Source of the DNA: CBFIGX01 sp965662265
GTDB lineage: Bacteria; Bacteroidota; Bacteroidia; Flavobacteriales; UBA7430
Direction of reading: 5' to 3'
DNA length: 64,000 nt
Assembly (NCBI GenBank): GCA_965662265.1
Contig: CBFIGX010000009.1
Coordinates: 31,552-95,551 of the forward strand
Part shown: in pieces, positions 54,359-62,576 of the stretch
How positions within the stretch are numbered: position 1 is the first letter of the stretch
Layout of the letters: each line of letters begins with the position of its first letter
Made by a program: the position numbers and the translations under genes
The notes under the pieces: model-generated
Databases searched by the model: none
The model's input: the letters and a program-made list of their open reading frames with translations, nothing else
Told to the model about the DNA's origin: nothing

Positions 54359-55426
54359 TTATTCAAATGGATTGGAAAATTCTGGATTTGTTAAAAATTC
54401 TTCATCGGTCAATGTACGCAAAAATGCTAAAAGCGCTTGTTTATCTTCATCAGAAAGTAACAAACCTTCTCCAATATTTTTCATCAATGGATCTACAGTT
54501 GAAGAAAAATGACCTCCAGAGTTATAATGATCTATAACCTGTTCTAATGTCTGAAACCGACCATCATGCATATAAGGGCCTGTTACTTCTATATTTCTAA
54601 GCGTAGGTGTTTTAAATTTGGCTTTATCAATATCCTCTTGGGTTACATTAAACAGCCCAAGATCTGTAAACAATTCGTCCGTATCTAGTCCATTATTATG
54701 GAAATCGAAATCAGTAAAATGTGGAGCACCATGACAGTGAAAGCAGTCTGCACCATTAATAGGACCTTCTACATTAAAGATATCCCATCCTCTTAACTCT
54801 TGATCAGTAAGCATTAGTTCACCTCTAACAAATTTATCCCATTTGGAATTTGCAGATATTAGACTTCTCTCGAACTGTGATATTGCTTTTACAACATAAT
54901 TTGAATCTATTTGGTCTATACCGAACGCTTTTTTGAACAACTCGGGGTACGATGAGTGTGTGTTTAATTTGTCAGCGACATTAGGCCATGTATCATGCAT
55001 CTCTATAGGATTTACTATAGGATCAAAAGCTTGTATTTCCAAATTCTCTGCGCTTCCATCCCAAAATAGAGTAGGACTCCAGGCGGTATTAAAAACAACC
55101 ATTGCATTTCTGTCTCCTTGAATTCCGTCTATTCCTGTACTATATCGGTTAGGATCAGTGAATCCTGTTTCTTGTATATGGCAAGATGCACAAGCTTGAG
55201 TACCATCCGCACTCAGTATAGGGTCGTAGAAAAGCTGCCTACCTAATGCCACTCCTTCAACAGTTATAGGATTATCAGCAGGTACTTCAAAACTAGGCAA
55301 AGGGTATGGTATATCTAAATTATATGGTGTAGGTTCATGAGCGTGTGTTGTAACAGGATCATCACAAGAATAATAAGTGCTTATCACTAAAAATATTAAT
55401 ATAAATTGTATGGATACTTTAGTCAT
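54359..55426 (-). CDS. Di-heme cytochrome c peroxidase (MauG/CcpA family)
   Basis: This 355-residue exported di-heme peroxidase-type protein has a lipoprotein signal (VISTYYSCDDP). Two c-type heme sites are seen: ACASCH (about 78) and DCFHCH (about 228). Other family sequence is QLFYDPILSADGTQACAS, TAWSPTLFWDG, PTLRNIEVTGPYMHDG with the distal heme ligand region, and EQVIDHYNSGG. It would reduce peroxide in the periplasm or oxidise a partner. The start at 55426 gives a clean signal peptide; the frame runs 11 codons upstream to a GTG. Confidence 0.9.
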   Translation of the reverse strand: MTKVSIQFILIFLVISTYYSCDDPVTTHAHEPTPYNLDIPYPLPSFEVPADNPITVEGVALGRQLFYDPILSADGTQACASCHIQETGFTDPNRYSTGIDGIQGDRNAMVVFNTAWSPTLFWDGSAENLEIQAFDPIVNPIEMHDTWPNVADKLNTHSSYPELFKKAFGIDQIDSNYVVKAISQFERSLISANSKWDKFVRGELMLTDQELRGWDIFNVEGPINGADCFHCHGAPHFTDFDFHNNGLDTDELFTDLGLFNVTQEDIDKAKFKTPTLRNIEVTGPYMHDGRFQTLEQVIDHYNSGGHFSSTVDPLMKNIGEGLLLSDEDKQALLAFLRTLTDEEFLTNPEFSNPFE

Positions 55427-55652
55427 ATTCAAAAATAACATTTTAATCGCATTATACACTTTACAAATATCGTACTGTTTTTACATTTCATATGCCAATC
55501 GATAAAAAAAAATAGAAATGCAAATAATTCGCCAAGACCAACTCTTAAGGATTACAACCAATTGGTATCATAATAAAGATGTAAAATAGTAAACCTATTC
55601 ATTTTCGGGGCAAGTCTGCAAAAAAACTAAGAGTGATTTTAACAAAATGAAT

Positions 55653-55660
55653 TATCTTTG
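55653..55660 (+). promoter_or_regulatory. -7 promoter box of mqnE
   Basis: TATCTTTG, an exact box 23 bases before the TTG start, leaving a leader of roughly 17 bases. Confidence 0.65.
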
Positions 55661-55683
55661 TACTAAACTCTCAAATTACACTC

Positions 55684-56841
55684 TTGGATACAAAACAAAT
55701 CATTCAACAAAGCTCTGGAACCAATTCTAAACTCAAAGAAATTGCTCAAAAAGTTATAAATGAGGAAAGAATTTCAGTTGACGAAGGAACCTACCTTTTT
55801 GAGGTAGGAGAATTGGCTTTTTTAGGTAGTTTAGCGAATCATGTTAGAGAAAGAAGACATGGAGATTTCACCTATTTTAATAGAAACTTTCACATAGAAC
55901 CGACTAATATTTGTGTGTTTGATTGTAAGTTCTGCTCATACTCTCGATTATTGAAACACAAACACGAAGGTTGGGAGCTTTCTGCAGACGATATTCTTGA
56001 GAAGGTAAAAAAATATGATAATGAACCTGTTACAGAGGTTCATATCGTTGGAGGGGTTCACCCTAAAATGGGTTTAATGTATTTTGCTGAACTTATCAAA
56101 CGAATTAAAAAACACAGACCAGACATACATGTTAAAGCCTTTACCGCTGTTGAATTAGAATACATGTGTAGAAAAGCAAAAGTGTCTTATAAAGAAGGTC
56201 TTCAAATACTAAAAGATCACGGGCAGGGATCTTTACCAGGAGGAGGTGCCGAGATATTTGATGAGCAACTGAGAGAAAAAATTTGCAATGACAAATGCTC
56301 TTCAGATCAATGGTTAGAAATTCACGAAACTGCCCATAGCCTAGGAATGCCCTCAAATGCAACTTTATTATACGGTCATTATGAAGATTACAGGCATCGA
56401 ATAGATCATATGAATAGATTGAGATGCTTACAAGATAAAACAAATGGCTTCAATACTTTTATTCCTTTAAAGTTTAGAAATGGTAACAATCAGATGTCTG
56501 ATGTGCCTGAAGTTTCTACTATAGAAGATTTAAAAATGTATGCTGTAGCAAGAATATTTTTAGATAACTTCAACCACATCAAAGCCTACTGGCCAATGAT
56601 AGGCAGATCTACAGCTCAATTATCACTAAATTTTGGCGTCAATGATATAGATGGTACTATCGACGATTCTACGAAAATATACTCTATGGCTGGTGCGGAA
56701 GAACAAAACCCAAACCTAAGCACTGAACAGTTGTGTAAATTGATTGAAGATATTGGTAGACACCCAGTTGAAAGAGGTACTCTATATAACGTGATTAAAG
56801 ACTATAAAGGTTACGAATGGTCAAAAAAAGAAACAAAATAA
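55684..56841 (+). CDS. mqnE: Aminofutalosine synthase
   Basis: This radical-SAM enzyme joins SAM-derived adenosine to 3-[(1-carboxyvinyl)oxy]benzoate in the futalosine pathway to menaquinone. The 385 residues show the cluster motif CVFDCKFC (Cys77, Cys81, Cys84), HIVGGVHPKMGLMYF, GQGSLPGGGAEIF and TLLYGHYEDYRHRIDHMNRL. Later comes the segment NTFIPLKFRNGNNQ. MqnC is related but shorter in the equivalent part; the LYGHxE.xxxRxxH motif favours MqnE. The start is TTG at 55684. The only nearby upstream ATG is out of frame and lies upstream of the -7 box. Other mqn genes are not in the window. Confidence 0.88.
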   Translation: MDTKQIIQQSSGTNSKLKEIAQKVINEERISVDEGTYLFEVGELAFLGSLANHVRERRHGDFTYFNRNFHIEPTNICVFDCKFCSYSRLLKHKHEGWELSADDILEKVKKYDNEPVTEVHIVGGVHPKMGLMYFAELIKRIKKHRPDIHVKAFTAVELEYMCRKAKVSYKEGLQILKDHGQGSLPGGGAEIFDEQLREKICNDKCSSDQWLEIHETAHSLGMPSNATLLYGHYEDYRHRIDHMNRLRCLQDKTNGFNTFIPLKFRNGNNQMSDVPEVSTIEDLKMYAVARIFLDNFNHIKAYWPMIGRSTAQLSLNFGVNDIDGTIDDSTKIYSMAGAEEQNPNLSTEQLCKLIEDIGRHPVERGTLYNVIKDYKGYEWSKKETK

Positions 56842-56878
56842 ACACAAAGAGCTCGTCAACACGAGCTCTTTGTGTTTA
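56839..56878. terminator. Long perfect inverted repeat at the end of mqnE
   Basis: Arms 56840-56856 and 56861-56877 are perfectly complementary over 17 bases around CAAC; position 56839 pairs with 56878 as well. It begins at the mqnE stop codon. It acts as a terminator in both directions by shape. Confidence 0.75.
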
Positions 56879-56912
56879 AATACTTTGTAACCTAGCATAA
56901 ACAATATATCTA

Positions 56913-59513
56913 ATGAAATATCTATTATTCTCTTTAGTACTCATAAATTCAATTTGTAAAGCTCAGCATGCTATTACTGAACGTCTTCAGCAATCTATTA
57001 ATGGACTTGACCATATCGATGAACAAATTCCTATTAGAATCGAAGTTTTAGATAAAGTTGATGCATTTGAATTACACAAAAGTTTTATTGAAAATGATAC
57101 AGAACTTCACTTGAGAGCTGTTGAAACGGTAAAATTACTTCAAGTAAAAGCGCAGAGTAGTCAGGAAAACATCCTCAAAACAATTAAAAATAATGAATCA
57201 CACTATTCTAATATAAGGTCCTATTGGATTATTAATCATATTTATCTGAACGCTTCGAGTAGTTTAATTTATTTACTTTCTCAAAGAGAAGATATTGCAT
57301 TAGTAGATTTAGATGCAGATTTCACTAATGTTCTTGAACCATTTAAAGAAGAGTTTAGTCAATCTAAAACTGAAGAATTTTCAGCTGAAATTGGTATTGA
57401 TGTCATAAACGCAAGAGCCTTGTGGGATATGGGCTATACTGGCAAAGGTCTATTGGTTTATGATTTTGATACAGGTGTATGGCCAGATCACCCTACTTTT
57501 AACAAACGTTTTTTAGCAAACAGATTCCCCGAAAACCAAGCATGGTATGGACATTTTAGAGACTTTCCTAATGGAATTATAAGCAACCACGGAACACATA
57601 CGCTTGGAACTATGATTGGCGAAGGACTATCCAGTGGTGATACAGTAGGTATTGCTCCAAAAACATACTGGATGGCTTGTGATTTAGTAACAAGTACGGT
57701 AGAAGAATTGCCAAGTATTGAAGCAATCGTAGGTGCTTATCAATGGGCTTTAGATACTGACAACAATCCTGAAACTACCAATGACATCCCTGATGTAATA
57801 AATAATTCATGGCGCTGGAGAGATAATCCTGACACCGTTCACTGCAACGACTATATAGTTGATTTAATGAACGCATTAGAAGCTGTTGGAATAGCCTCTG
57901 TTTTTTCAGGCGGAAATGCAGGTCCTAACAATACAACTATCTCAGCTCCCCAAAGAATAAACACCACAATTGTTAACACCTTTTCTGTTGGAAGTATAAA
58001 TGCCAACTCAGAATCACTTTCCATAAGTAACTTTTCGAGTAGAGGTCCGCTTCAATGCCCTGCAAATGACAGTTCTCTTCTAATTCATCCTGAGGTTGTG
58101 GCACCTGGGCAACAAGTTAGATCTTCTTGGGGGCAAAACACATTTAACAGCATCTCAGGAACTTCAATGGCGGCACCTCATGTATCTGGAGCAGTACTTT
58201 TACTTAAAGAAGCGTTTCCTTATTTAAGTGGTGCCGATATTTTAACAGCGCTCTATTACACAGCCACAGACATGGGGATTTCTGGAGAAGATAACACTTA
58301 TGGAATGGGCTTAATAAATTGTCTATCAGCGTTCAATTACCTTTGTGAAACAAACACACCTGTTGATCCAATTGATTCTAGTAATGACATAGAAATAACC
58401 CAATTTAACTCACCAAATTCTAATTTACATTGTAATAACATTGTTACTCCAAGTTTTCGAGTTAAAAACCATAGTGTTCATGTTGTAGACTCATTAAAAG
58501 TAACCGTAAATCATAACCAAAGCCTACTGGAAGAATTTATGTGGTATGGAAATATCGATCCTGAGAGCCATACAGATATTACACTAAATAGTTTTTCAAT
58601 AGATGAAATAGATACGATTAAACACGAACTCCAAGTACTCGTTGAATGTTTTGATTGGGAAGAAGTTGACAACTACAACAACGCTCTAATCAAACGATTT
58701 AATTGGCATGGAACTCGTTCAACTCCTCTCATAGAAAACTTCGAATCGCAGACTTTTAGTACAAACCACTGGAAGGTAATGAATTCTGACGGAGATGAAA
58801 CTTGGGACATAGTTGAAATAGATGGGCTAAACCAGTCTACAAATTCCGCTAGAGTTCGCCTATTTTATTATGACCATATTGGCCTTAAAGATCATCTTGT
58901 TAGCCAAGCAATAACGATAGATGACAACACGAACTACCTACTCTATTTTGATTATGCTCACAACCATCGTGATATAGGTGACGAAAACGACTCGTTATAC
59001 GTAGAGTACTCTACAGATTGTGGCCTTACCTTTGAAAATATATTTAGGGAAGGCGGAGAAGATTTAGCGACCTCTTCAGCATGGGACAATGACTTTGAGC
59101 CACAAGATACCAGTCAATGGAAATCGGTTCTACTAACCTTTGATTCAGAAATAATTAACAGCAGTCAAATAATCTTAAGATTTAGTAGCGTAAATGGAAA
59201 ACAAAACAATTTATACCTCGACAATATTACATTTGCTAAAGAAAGTGAATTTGATCTGATAGAAACTACTAAGACTAAAATAAATTTATATCCAAATCCA
59301 AGTAATGGAACAATAATGGTCACCAGAAGTGAAAATGATAGGACAAAATCTACAATAGAAGTTTTAGACATAAGAGGACGTAAATTATACTATAACTTGA
59401 ACTGGACAGAAAGCAAAAAAGTTCTAAAACTCAATCACCTTAACCCCGGAAGTTATATTCTAAGACTTACAAATGCAGACGAAACATTAAATCATCTATT
59501 TATTATTGAATAA
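56913..59513 (+). CDS. T9SS-secreted subtilisin-like (S8) serine protease
   Basis: This 866-residue secreted protease has a signal peptide (about 1-17, INSICKAQ) and an N-terminal propeptide to about 155. The S8 domain has catalytic Asp186 (DFDTGVWPDHP), His226 (NHGTHTLGT), oxyanion Asn335 (SGGNAGP) and Ser418 (SGTSMAAPHVSGAV). A middle part, about 490-610, looks like a CARDB-type domain, and about 620-770 a carbohydrate-binding/jelly-roll-type domain with VEYSTDCGLTFENIF. The C-terminal ~75 residues are a T9SS sorting domain (NLYPNPSNGT, then LNPGSYILRL). It would be exported to the surface or medium. Confidence 0.93.
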   Translation: MKYLLFSLVLINSICKAQHAITERLQQSINGLDHIDEQIPIRIEVLDKVDAFELHKSFIENDTELHLRAVETVKLLQVKAQSSQENILKTIKNNESHYSNIRSYWIINHIYLNASSSLIYLLSQREDIALVDLDADFTNVLEPFKEEFSQSKTEEFSAEIGIDVINARALWDMGYTGKGLLVYDFDTGVWPDHPTFNKRFLANRFPENQAWYGHFRDFPNGIISNHGTHTLGTMIGEGLSSGDTVGIAPKTYWMACDLVTSTVEELPSIEAIVGAYQWALDTDNNPETTNDIPDVINNSWRWRDNPDTVHCNDYIVDLMNALEAVGIASVFSGGNAGPNNTTISAPQRINTTIVNTFSVGSINANSESLSISNFSSRGPLQCPANDSSLLIHPEVVAPGQQVRSSWGQNTFNSISGTSMAAPHVSGAVLLLKEAFPYLSGADILTALYYTATDMGISGEDNTYGMGLINCLSAFNYLCETNTPVDPIDSSNDIEITQFNSPNSNLHCNNIVTPSFRVKNHSVHVVDSLKVTVNHNQSLLEEFMWYGNIDPESHTDITLNSFSIDEIDTIKHELQVLVECFDWEEVDNYNNALIKRFNWHGTRSTPLIENFESQTFSTNHWKVMNSDGDETWDIVEIDGLNQSTNSARVRLFYYDHIGLKDHLVSQAITIDDNTNYLLYFDYAHNHRDIGDENDSLYVEYSTDCGLTFENIFREGGEDLATSSAWDNDFEPQDTSQWKSVLLTFDSEIINSSQIILRFSSVNGKQNNLYLDNITFAKESEFDLIETTKTKINLYPNPSNGTIMVTRSENDRTKSTIEVLDIRGRKLYYNLNWTESKKVLKLNHLNPGSYILRLTNADETLNHLFIIE

Positions 59514-59538
59514 TAACGAACATAATAGTAAAGTCTGG

Positions 59539-60603
59539 TTATTCGCCTTCTTTTAATAACCTTTGTTCAGTATAATTTCTCCATTTGTTAAGAACAATTT
59601 CAAAATCTTCTGGCATGTCAGAATCAAACTGTACCCATTGATCATCTTTAGGATGATGAAAGCCTAGGGTCTTTGCGTGTAATGCATGTCTAGGCATCAT
59701 TTTAAAACAATTTAACACAAACTGTTTGTATTTCGAAAAAGTGGTTCCTTTTAAAATTTTATCACCACCATACACCTCATCGTTAAACAAAGGGTGGCCA
59801 ATATGCCTAAAGTGAGCTCTTATTTGATGAGTTCGACCAGTTTCTAGTCTACATTCTACCAAAGTAACATAAGAAAATCGTTCTAAGACTGTATAGTGCG
59901 ACACAGCATGCTTACCGTATTCTCCACCTTCAGGGAATACATCGAAAACCTTCCTATTTTTAAAACTCCTACCTATATTACCTATAATCGTTCCTTCATC
60001 ATCTTTTAAATCACCCCATACCAATGCTCTATATCTGCGATAAGTAATTCGATCATAAAACTGTTTTTGTAATTTCTGCAGTGCATCTTCTGTTTTCGCT
60101 ACAACCAAAATGCCTGACGTATTTTTATCAATTCTATGAACCAACCCAGGTCTAGACGCATCACCGCTCTTTGCTAATTTATCAATATGAAAAGCCAGTG
60201 CATTCATTAGTGTTCCTGTATAGTGGCCATAACTAGGATGAACTACCATGCCGGGAACCTTATTTACAATAACGATATATGCATCTTCGTATACTATATT
60301 AACTGGTATATCTTGAGGAAGTAACTTATTGTCGTATTTAGGAAAACCTTTAGCTATTTGAATGATATCCTTTGGCTTTATCTTATAACTTGGTTTTACA
60401 GACTTATCGTTCACTAAAACATAACCTTGCTCAGCAAACTTCTGCACTTTATTTCGGGTCATATTTGCCACTTGCTTGGACAAAAAAACATCTACCCTCA
60501 TAGTTACTTGAGTATCATCTACGACTAAATTATGATGTTCATACACCATTTCTCCATTTAACTCAATTAAGGTTTGTTTTAGCTCTTCTTCTTTTTCCAT
60601 CAT
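59539..60603 (-). CDS. RluA-family pseudouridine synthase (RluD-like)
   Basis: This enzyme converts uridine to pseudouridine in 23S rRNA. The 354-residue sequence has an S4 RNA-binding domain at about 30-85 (MRVDVFLSKQVANMTRNKVQ), then the catalytic region GLVHRIDKNTSGILVVAKT with the Asp nucleophile, the segment RYRALVWGDL and, later, LVECRLETGRTHQIRAHFRH. Length and domain order match RluD. A Met-Met start leaves one base after the PASTA gene's stop. It is the downstream gene of that pair. Confidence 0.92.
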   Translation of the reverse strand: MMEKEEELKQTLIELNGEMVYEHHNLVVDDTQVTMRVDVFLSKQVANMTRNKVQKFAEQGYVLVNDKSVKPSYKIKPKDIIQIAKGFPKYDNKLLPQDIPVNIVYEDAYIVIVNKVPGMVVHPSYGHYTGTLMNALAFHIDKLAKSGDASRPGLVHRIDKNTSGILVVAKTEDALQKLQKQFYDRITYRRYRALVWGDLKDDEGTIIGNIGRSFKNRKVFDVFPEGGEYGKHAVSHYTVLERFSYVTLVECRLETGRTHQIRAHFRHIGHPLFNDEVYGGDKILKGTTFSKYKQFVLNCFKMMPRHALHAKTLGFHHPKDDQWVQFDSDMPEDFEIVLNKWRNYTEQRLLKEGE

Positions 60604-60604
60604 T

Positions 60605-61420
60605 TTAGTCGTTTAAAAGACTATCTAACCTTGCTTTGATACTATCTTGGCGCATAAGCTCCACTGTATCTACTCTTAATTTTGAACTATCTTCTGTAAA
60701 CCAAAGCAACACCATAGAACCTAGGTCGACAGCTTTATTATCGACTTCAGGGAATTGTTTGTAAACAAAGGACGACATCGTATCGACTACAGTGGCATCG
60801 TAATAAAATTCACCAGCGTTTAGAGATAAATTCTGTAATTTAAATTGGATTTTATCATACGGTTCGCTCATAAGGTTTGGCATTTCAATTTGCTTTCCAC
60901 CACCATCACCTAAAATTAAATCTATCTTTGACGACTTCTCGAGCTTATCGCTAATTTTAATGCTTTGACCGTTATGCCTAATCCCTATAACTACATTTGC
61001 ATGAACGTCTTTTTTGTACACAAATTTTCCAATTCTAAAGCCTTTTGCCTTTAACTCTGAAATATATTGCCTAGAAGACTTATCTATGTAATTTGGTAAT
61101 TCGATTAAACTAACATTTTTTGGATTAAGAGTTAGAAATAATACTCGATCTTTCTTTACTCTAGAACCAAACTCAGGACGTTGTTCTATAACCGAACCTC
61201 TAGGATAATTGGGATTATATGCTCCCGAATCTACAACCGAGAATCGTAAATTTAATATTTTAAGTGTGTCTTCAACCTCTGAGATTGAAAAGCTGCGCAT
61301 ATCTGGTATCAAAATACTTTGCCCGTGAAGTGTCATCTTCTCAAGACTTTGTAAAGAAAAGTATACCAATGAAAATGATAAAATTATACCTATGCTTATG
61401 TGAATAAGAATCCGTTTCAT
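60605..61420 (-). CDS. PASTA-domain membrane protein
   Basis: This 271-residue protein has one N-terminal transmembrane helix (ILIHISIGIILSFSLVYF) and a periplasmic part with three PASTA repeats by pattern (about 31-98, 102-173, 177-248). Examples are IPDMRSFSISEVEDTLKILN and VIEQRPEFGSRVKKDRVLFL. PASTA domains usually bind peptidoglycan or muropeptides, but here there is no attached kinase or PBP. A -7 box (61439-61446) fixes the start at 61420. It is cotranscribed with the RluD-like gene, a common flavobacterial pairing. Confidence 0.85.
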   Translation of the reverse strand: MKRILIHISIGIILSFSLVYFSLQSLEKMTLHGQSILIPDMRSFSISEVEDTLKILNLRFSVVDSGAYNPNYPRGSVIEQRPEFGSRVKKDRVLFLTLNPKNVSLIELPNYIDKSSRQYISELKAKGFRIGKFVYKKDVHANVVIGIRHNGQSIKISDKLEKSSKIDLILGDGGGKQIEMPNLMSEPYDKIQFKLQNLSLNAGEFYYDATVVDTMSSFVYKQFPEVDNKAVDLGSMVLLWFTEDSSKLRVDTVELMRQDSIKARLDSLLND

Positions 61421-61438
61421 AATACTTTCTTTAGCGGG

Positions 61439-61446
61439 CAAAGGTA
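61439..61446 (-). promoter_or_regulatory. -7 promoter box of the PASTA-RluD unit
   Basis: TACCTTTG on the minus strand, 18 bases upstream of ATG 61420. It would overlap the longer frame's start at 61441. Confidence 0.65.
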
Positions 61447-61483
61447 ATCAAATAGTGTTTTATAATTTATACTCATTAGTTAA

Positions 61484-62047
61484 TTAGCTAGAGAACAGCC
61501 AATTTTCAATGATTCGCCTTCCTTCAACAGTCATAATTGATTCGGGGTGATATTGTATACCATAAATAGGTAAAGTAGAGTGTCTAAAAGACATTAATAC
61601 AGATTCTGTTGTTATGGCTGTAGGAACTAAATTACGAGAATCACTAATATCAATTGCCCAAGAATGATAGAGTCCTACATCAATAATATCTTGTAATCCT
61701 CGATAAATGACGCAATTATCAATTAATTTAACTGGTAATTTTACACCGTGTTTCACCTCTTTCATATTGTACAATGACGCTCCAAAATGTTCGGCTATTG
61801 CTTGGCAACCTAAACAAATACCTAGCATAGGGATTTTACTTGAATATTTATCTATGACCTGATTCATGGCTCCAGCTTCTTTTGGCAAACCAGGGCCTGG
61901 TGATAAAAGTATTTTATCGAATTGTTCAATACGACTAAAATTAATTTGATCATTCCGCCATACTTCTGTGTCTACCTCAAACCCTTCCACCAGGTGAACA
62001 AGGTTATAGGTAAAAGAATCGTAGTTGTCTATGATAAGTACTTTCAT
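61484..62047 (-). CDS. trpG: Glutamine amidotransferase of anthranilate/aminodeoxychorismate synthase
   Basis: This class I amidotransferase supplies ammonia for anthranilate (TrpE) or aminodeoxychorismate (PabB). The 187 residues carry NYDSFTYNLVHLVE, LSPGPGLPKEAG, the nucleophile GICLGCQAIAEHFG, and QYHPESIMTVEGRRI with the His-Glu pair. Partner genes are not adjacent, so TrpG and PabA cannot be told apart, and one protein may serve both. A -7 box TAGTTTTG on the minus strand is at 62089-62096. Confidence 0.9.
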   Translation of the reverse strand: MKVLIIDNYDSFTYNLVHLVEGFEVDTEVWRNDQINFSRIEQFDKILLSPGPGLPKEAGAMNQVIDKYSSKIPMLGICLGCQAIAEHFGASLYNMKEVKHGVKLPVKLIDNCVIYRGLQDIIDVGLYHSWAIDISDSRNLVPTAITTESVLMSFRHSTLPIYGIQYHPESIMTVEGRRIIENWLFSS

Positions 62048-62088
62048 GTGATACTAGACTTGATTTCATATATTAGCCTGTAATTGCA

Positions 62089-62096
62089 CAAAACTA
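62089..62096 (-). promoter_or_regulatory. -7 promoter box of the amidotransferase gene
   Basis: TAGTTTTG on the minus strand, 41 bases upstream of ATG 62047. Confidence 0.5.
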
Positions 62097-62104
62097 AGAA
62101 TTTA

Positions 62105-62482
62105 ATGAAAACAATTATAACTACAACTAAAGCACCTGCTCCTATTGGTCCTTATTCTCAGGCCGTTCTTTGTGGAAATACTCTGTATACTTCTGGACAG
62201 ATAGCAATAGACCCAAATACAGATCTATTAGTAATGGGAAGTATTGAAGAGGAAACACATCAAGTAATGACAAACATGAAAGCTGTTCTTTCTGAGGCAG
62301 GAATGAACTTTAATCATGTGATTAAGGCAAGTATATTCATTTCGAATATGGATAATTTTTCAAAGATCAATGCCGTATACGATCAATACTTTAAGGATAA
62401 ATTTCCTGCAAGAGAAACCGTGGAGGTTTCTAGATTACCTAAAGATGTAAATGTGGAAATCTCTATGATTGCAGTGAAATAA
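62105..62482 (+). CDS. ridA: RidA-family 2-iminobutanoate/2-iminopropanoate deaminase
   Basis: This cytosolic trimeric deaminase removes reactive imines made by PLP enzymes. The 125-residue form begins MKTIITTTKAPAPIGPYSQA; other family motifs are LYTSGQIAIDPNT, ASIFISNMDNFSKINAVYDQ and FPARETVEVSRLPKDVNVEI, which includes the conserved active-site Arg. The start at 62105 is preferred; the frame extends seven codons upstream to a TTG. It is single and divergent from the amidotransferase gene. Confidence 0.95.
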   Translation: MKTIITTTKAPAPIGPYSQAVLCGNTLYTSGQIAIDPNTDLLVMGSIEEETHQVMTNMKAVLSEAGMNFNHVIKASIFISNMDNFSKINAVYDQYFKDKFPARETVEVSRLPKDVNVEISMIAVK

Positions 62483-62576
62483 CCTTGCTATAACTTTAAG
62501 ATACAGAAGTTCAATATTTTACGTTCATTTTAAAATAAGGTCCTTTTTTTCAATGCTGCGCATTGATTTATAACAA

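Noticed and set aside
55557..55566. ACCAATTGGT palindrome upstream of mqnE
   Set aside because: Ten bases only and self-complementary by AT-rich composition; no support for an operator.
62551..62565. CAATGC-TGC-GCATTG hairpin near the right end
   Set aside because: On the minus strand it is followed by A, not T, and on the plus strand the T run precedes it, so it does not work as a terminator for either neighbour.
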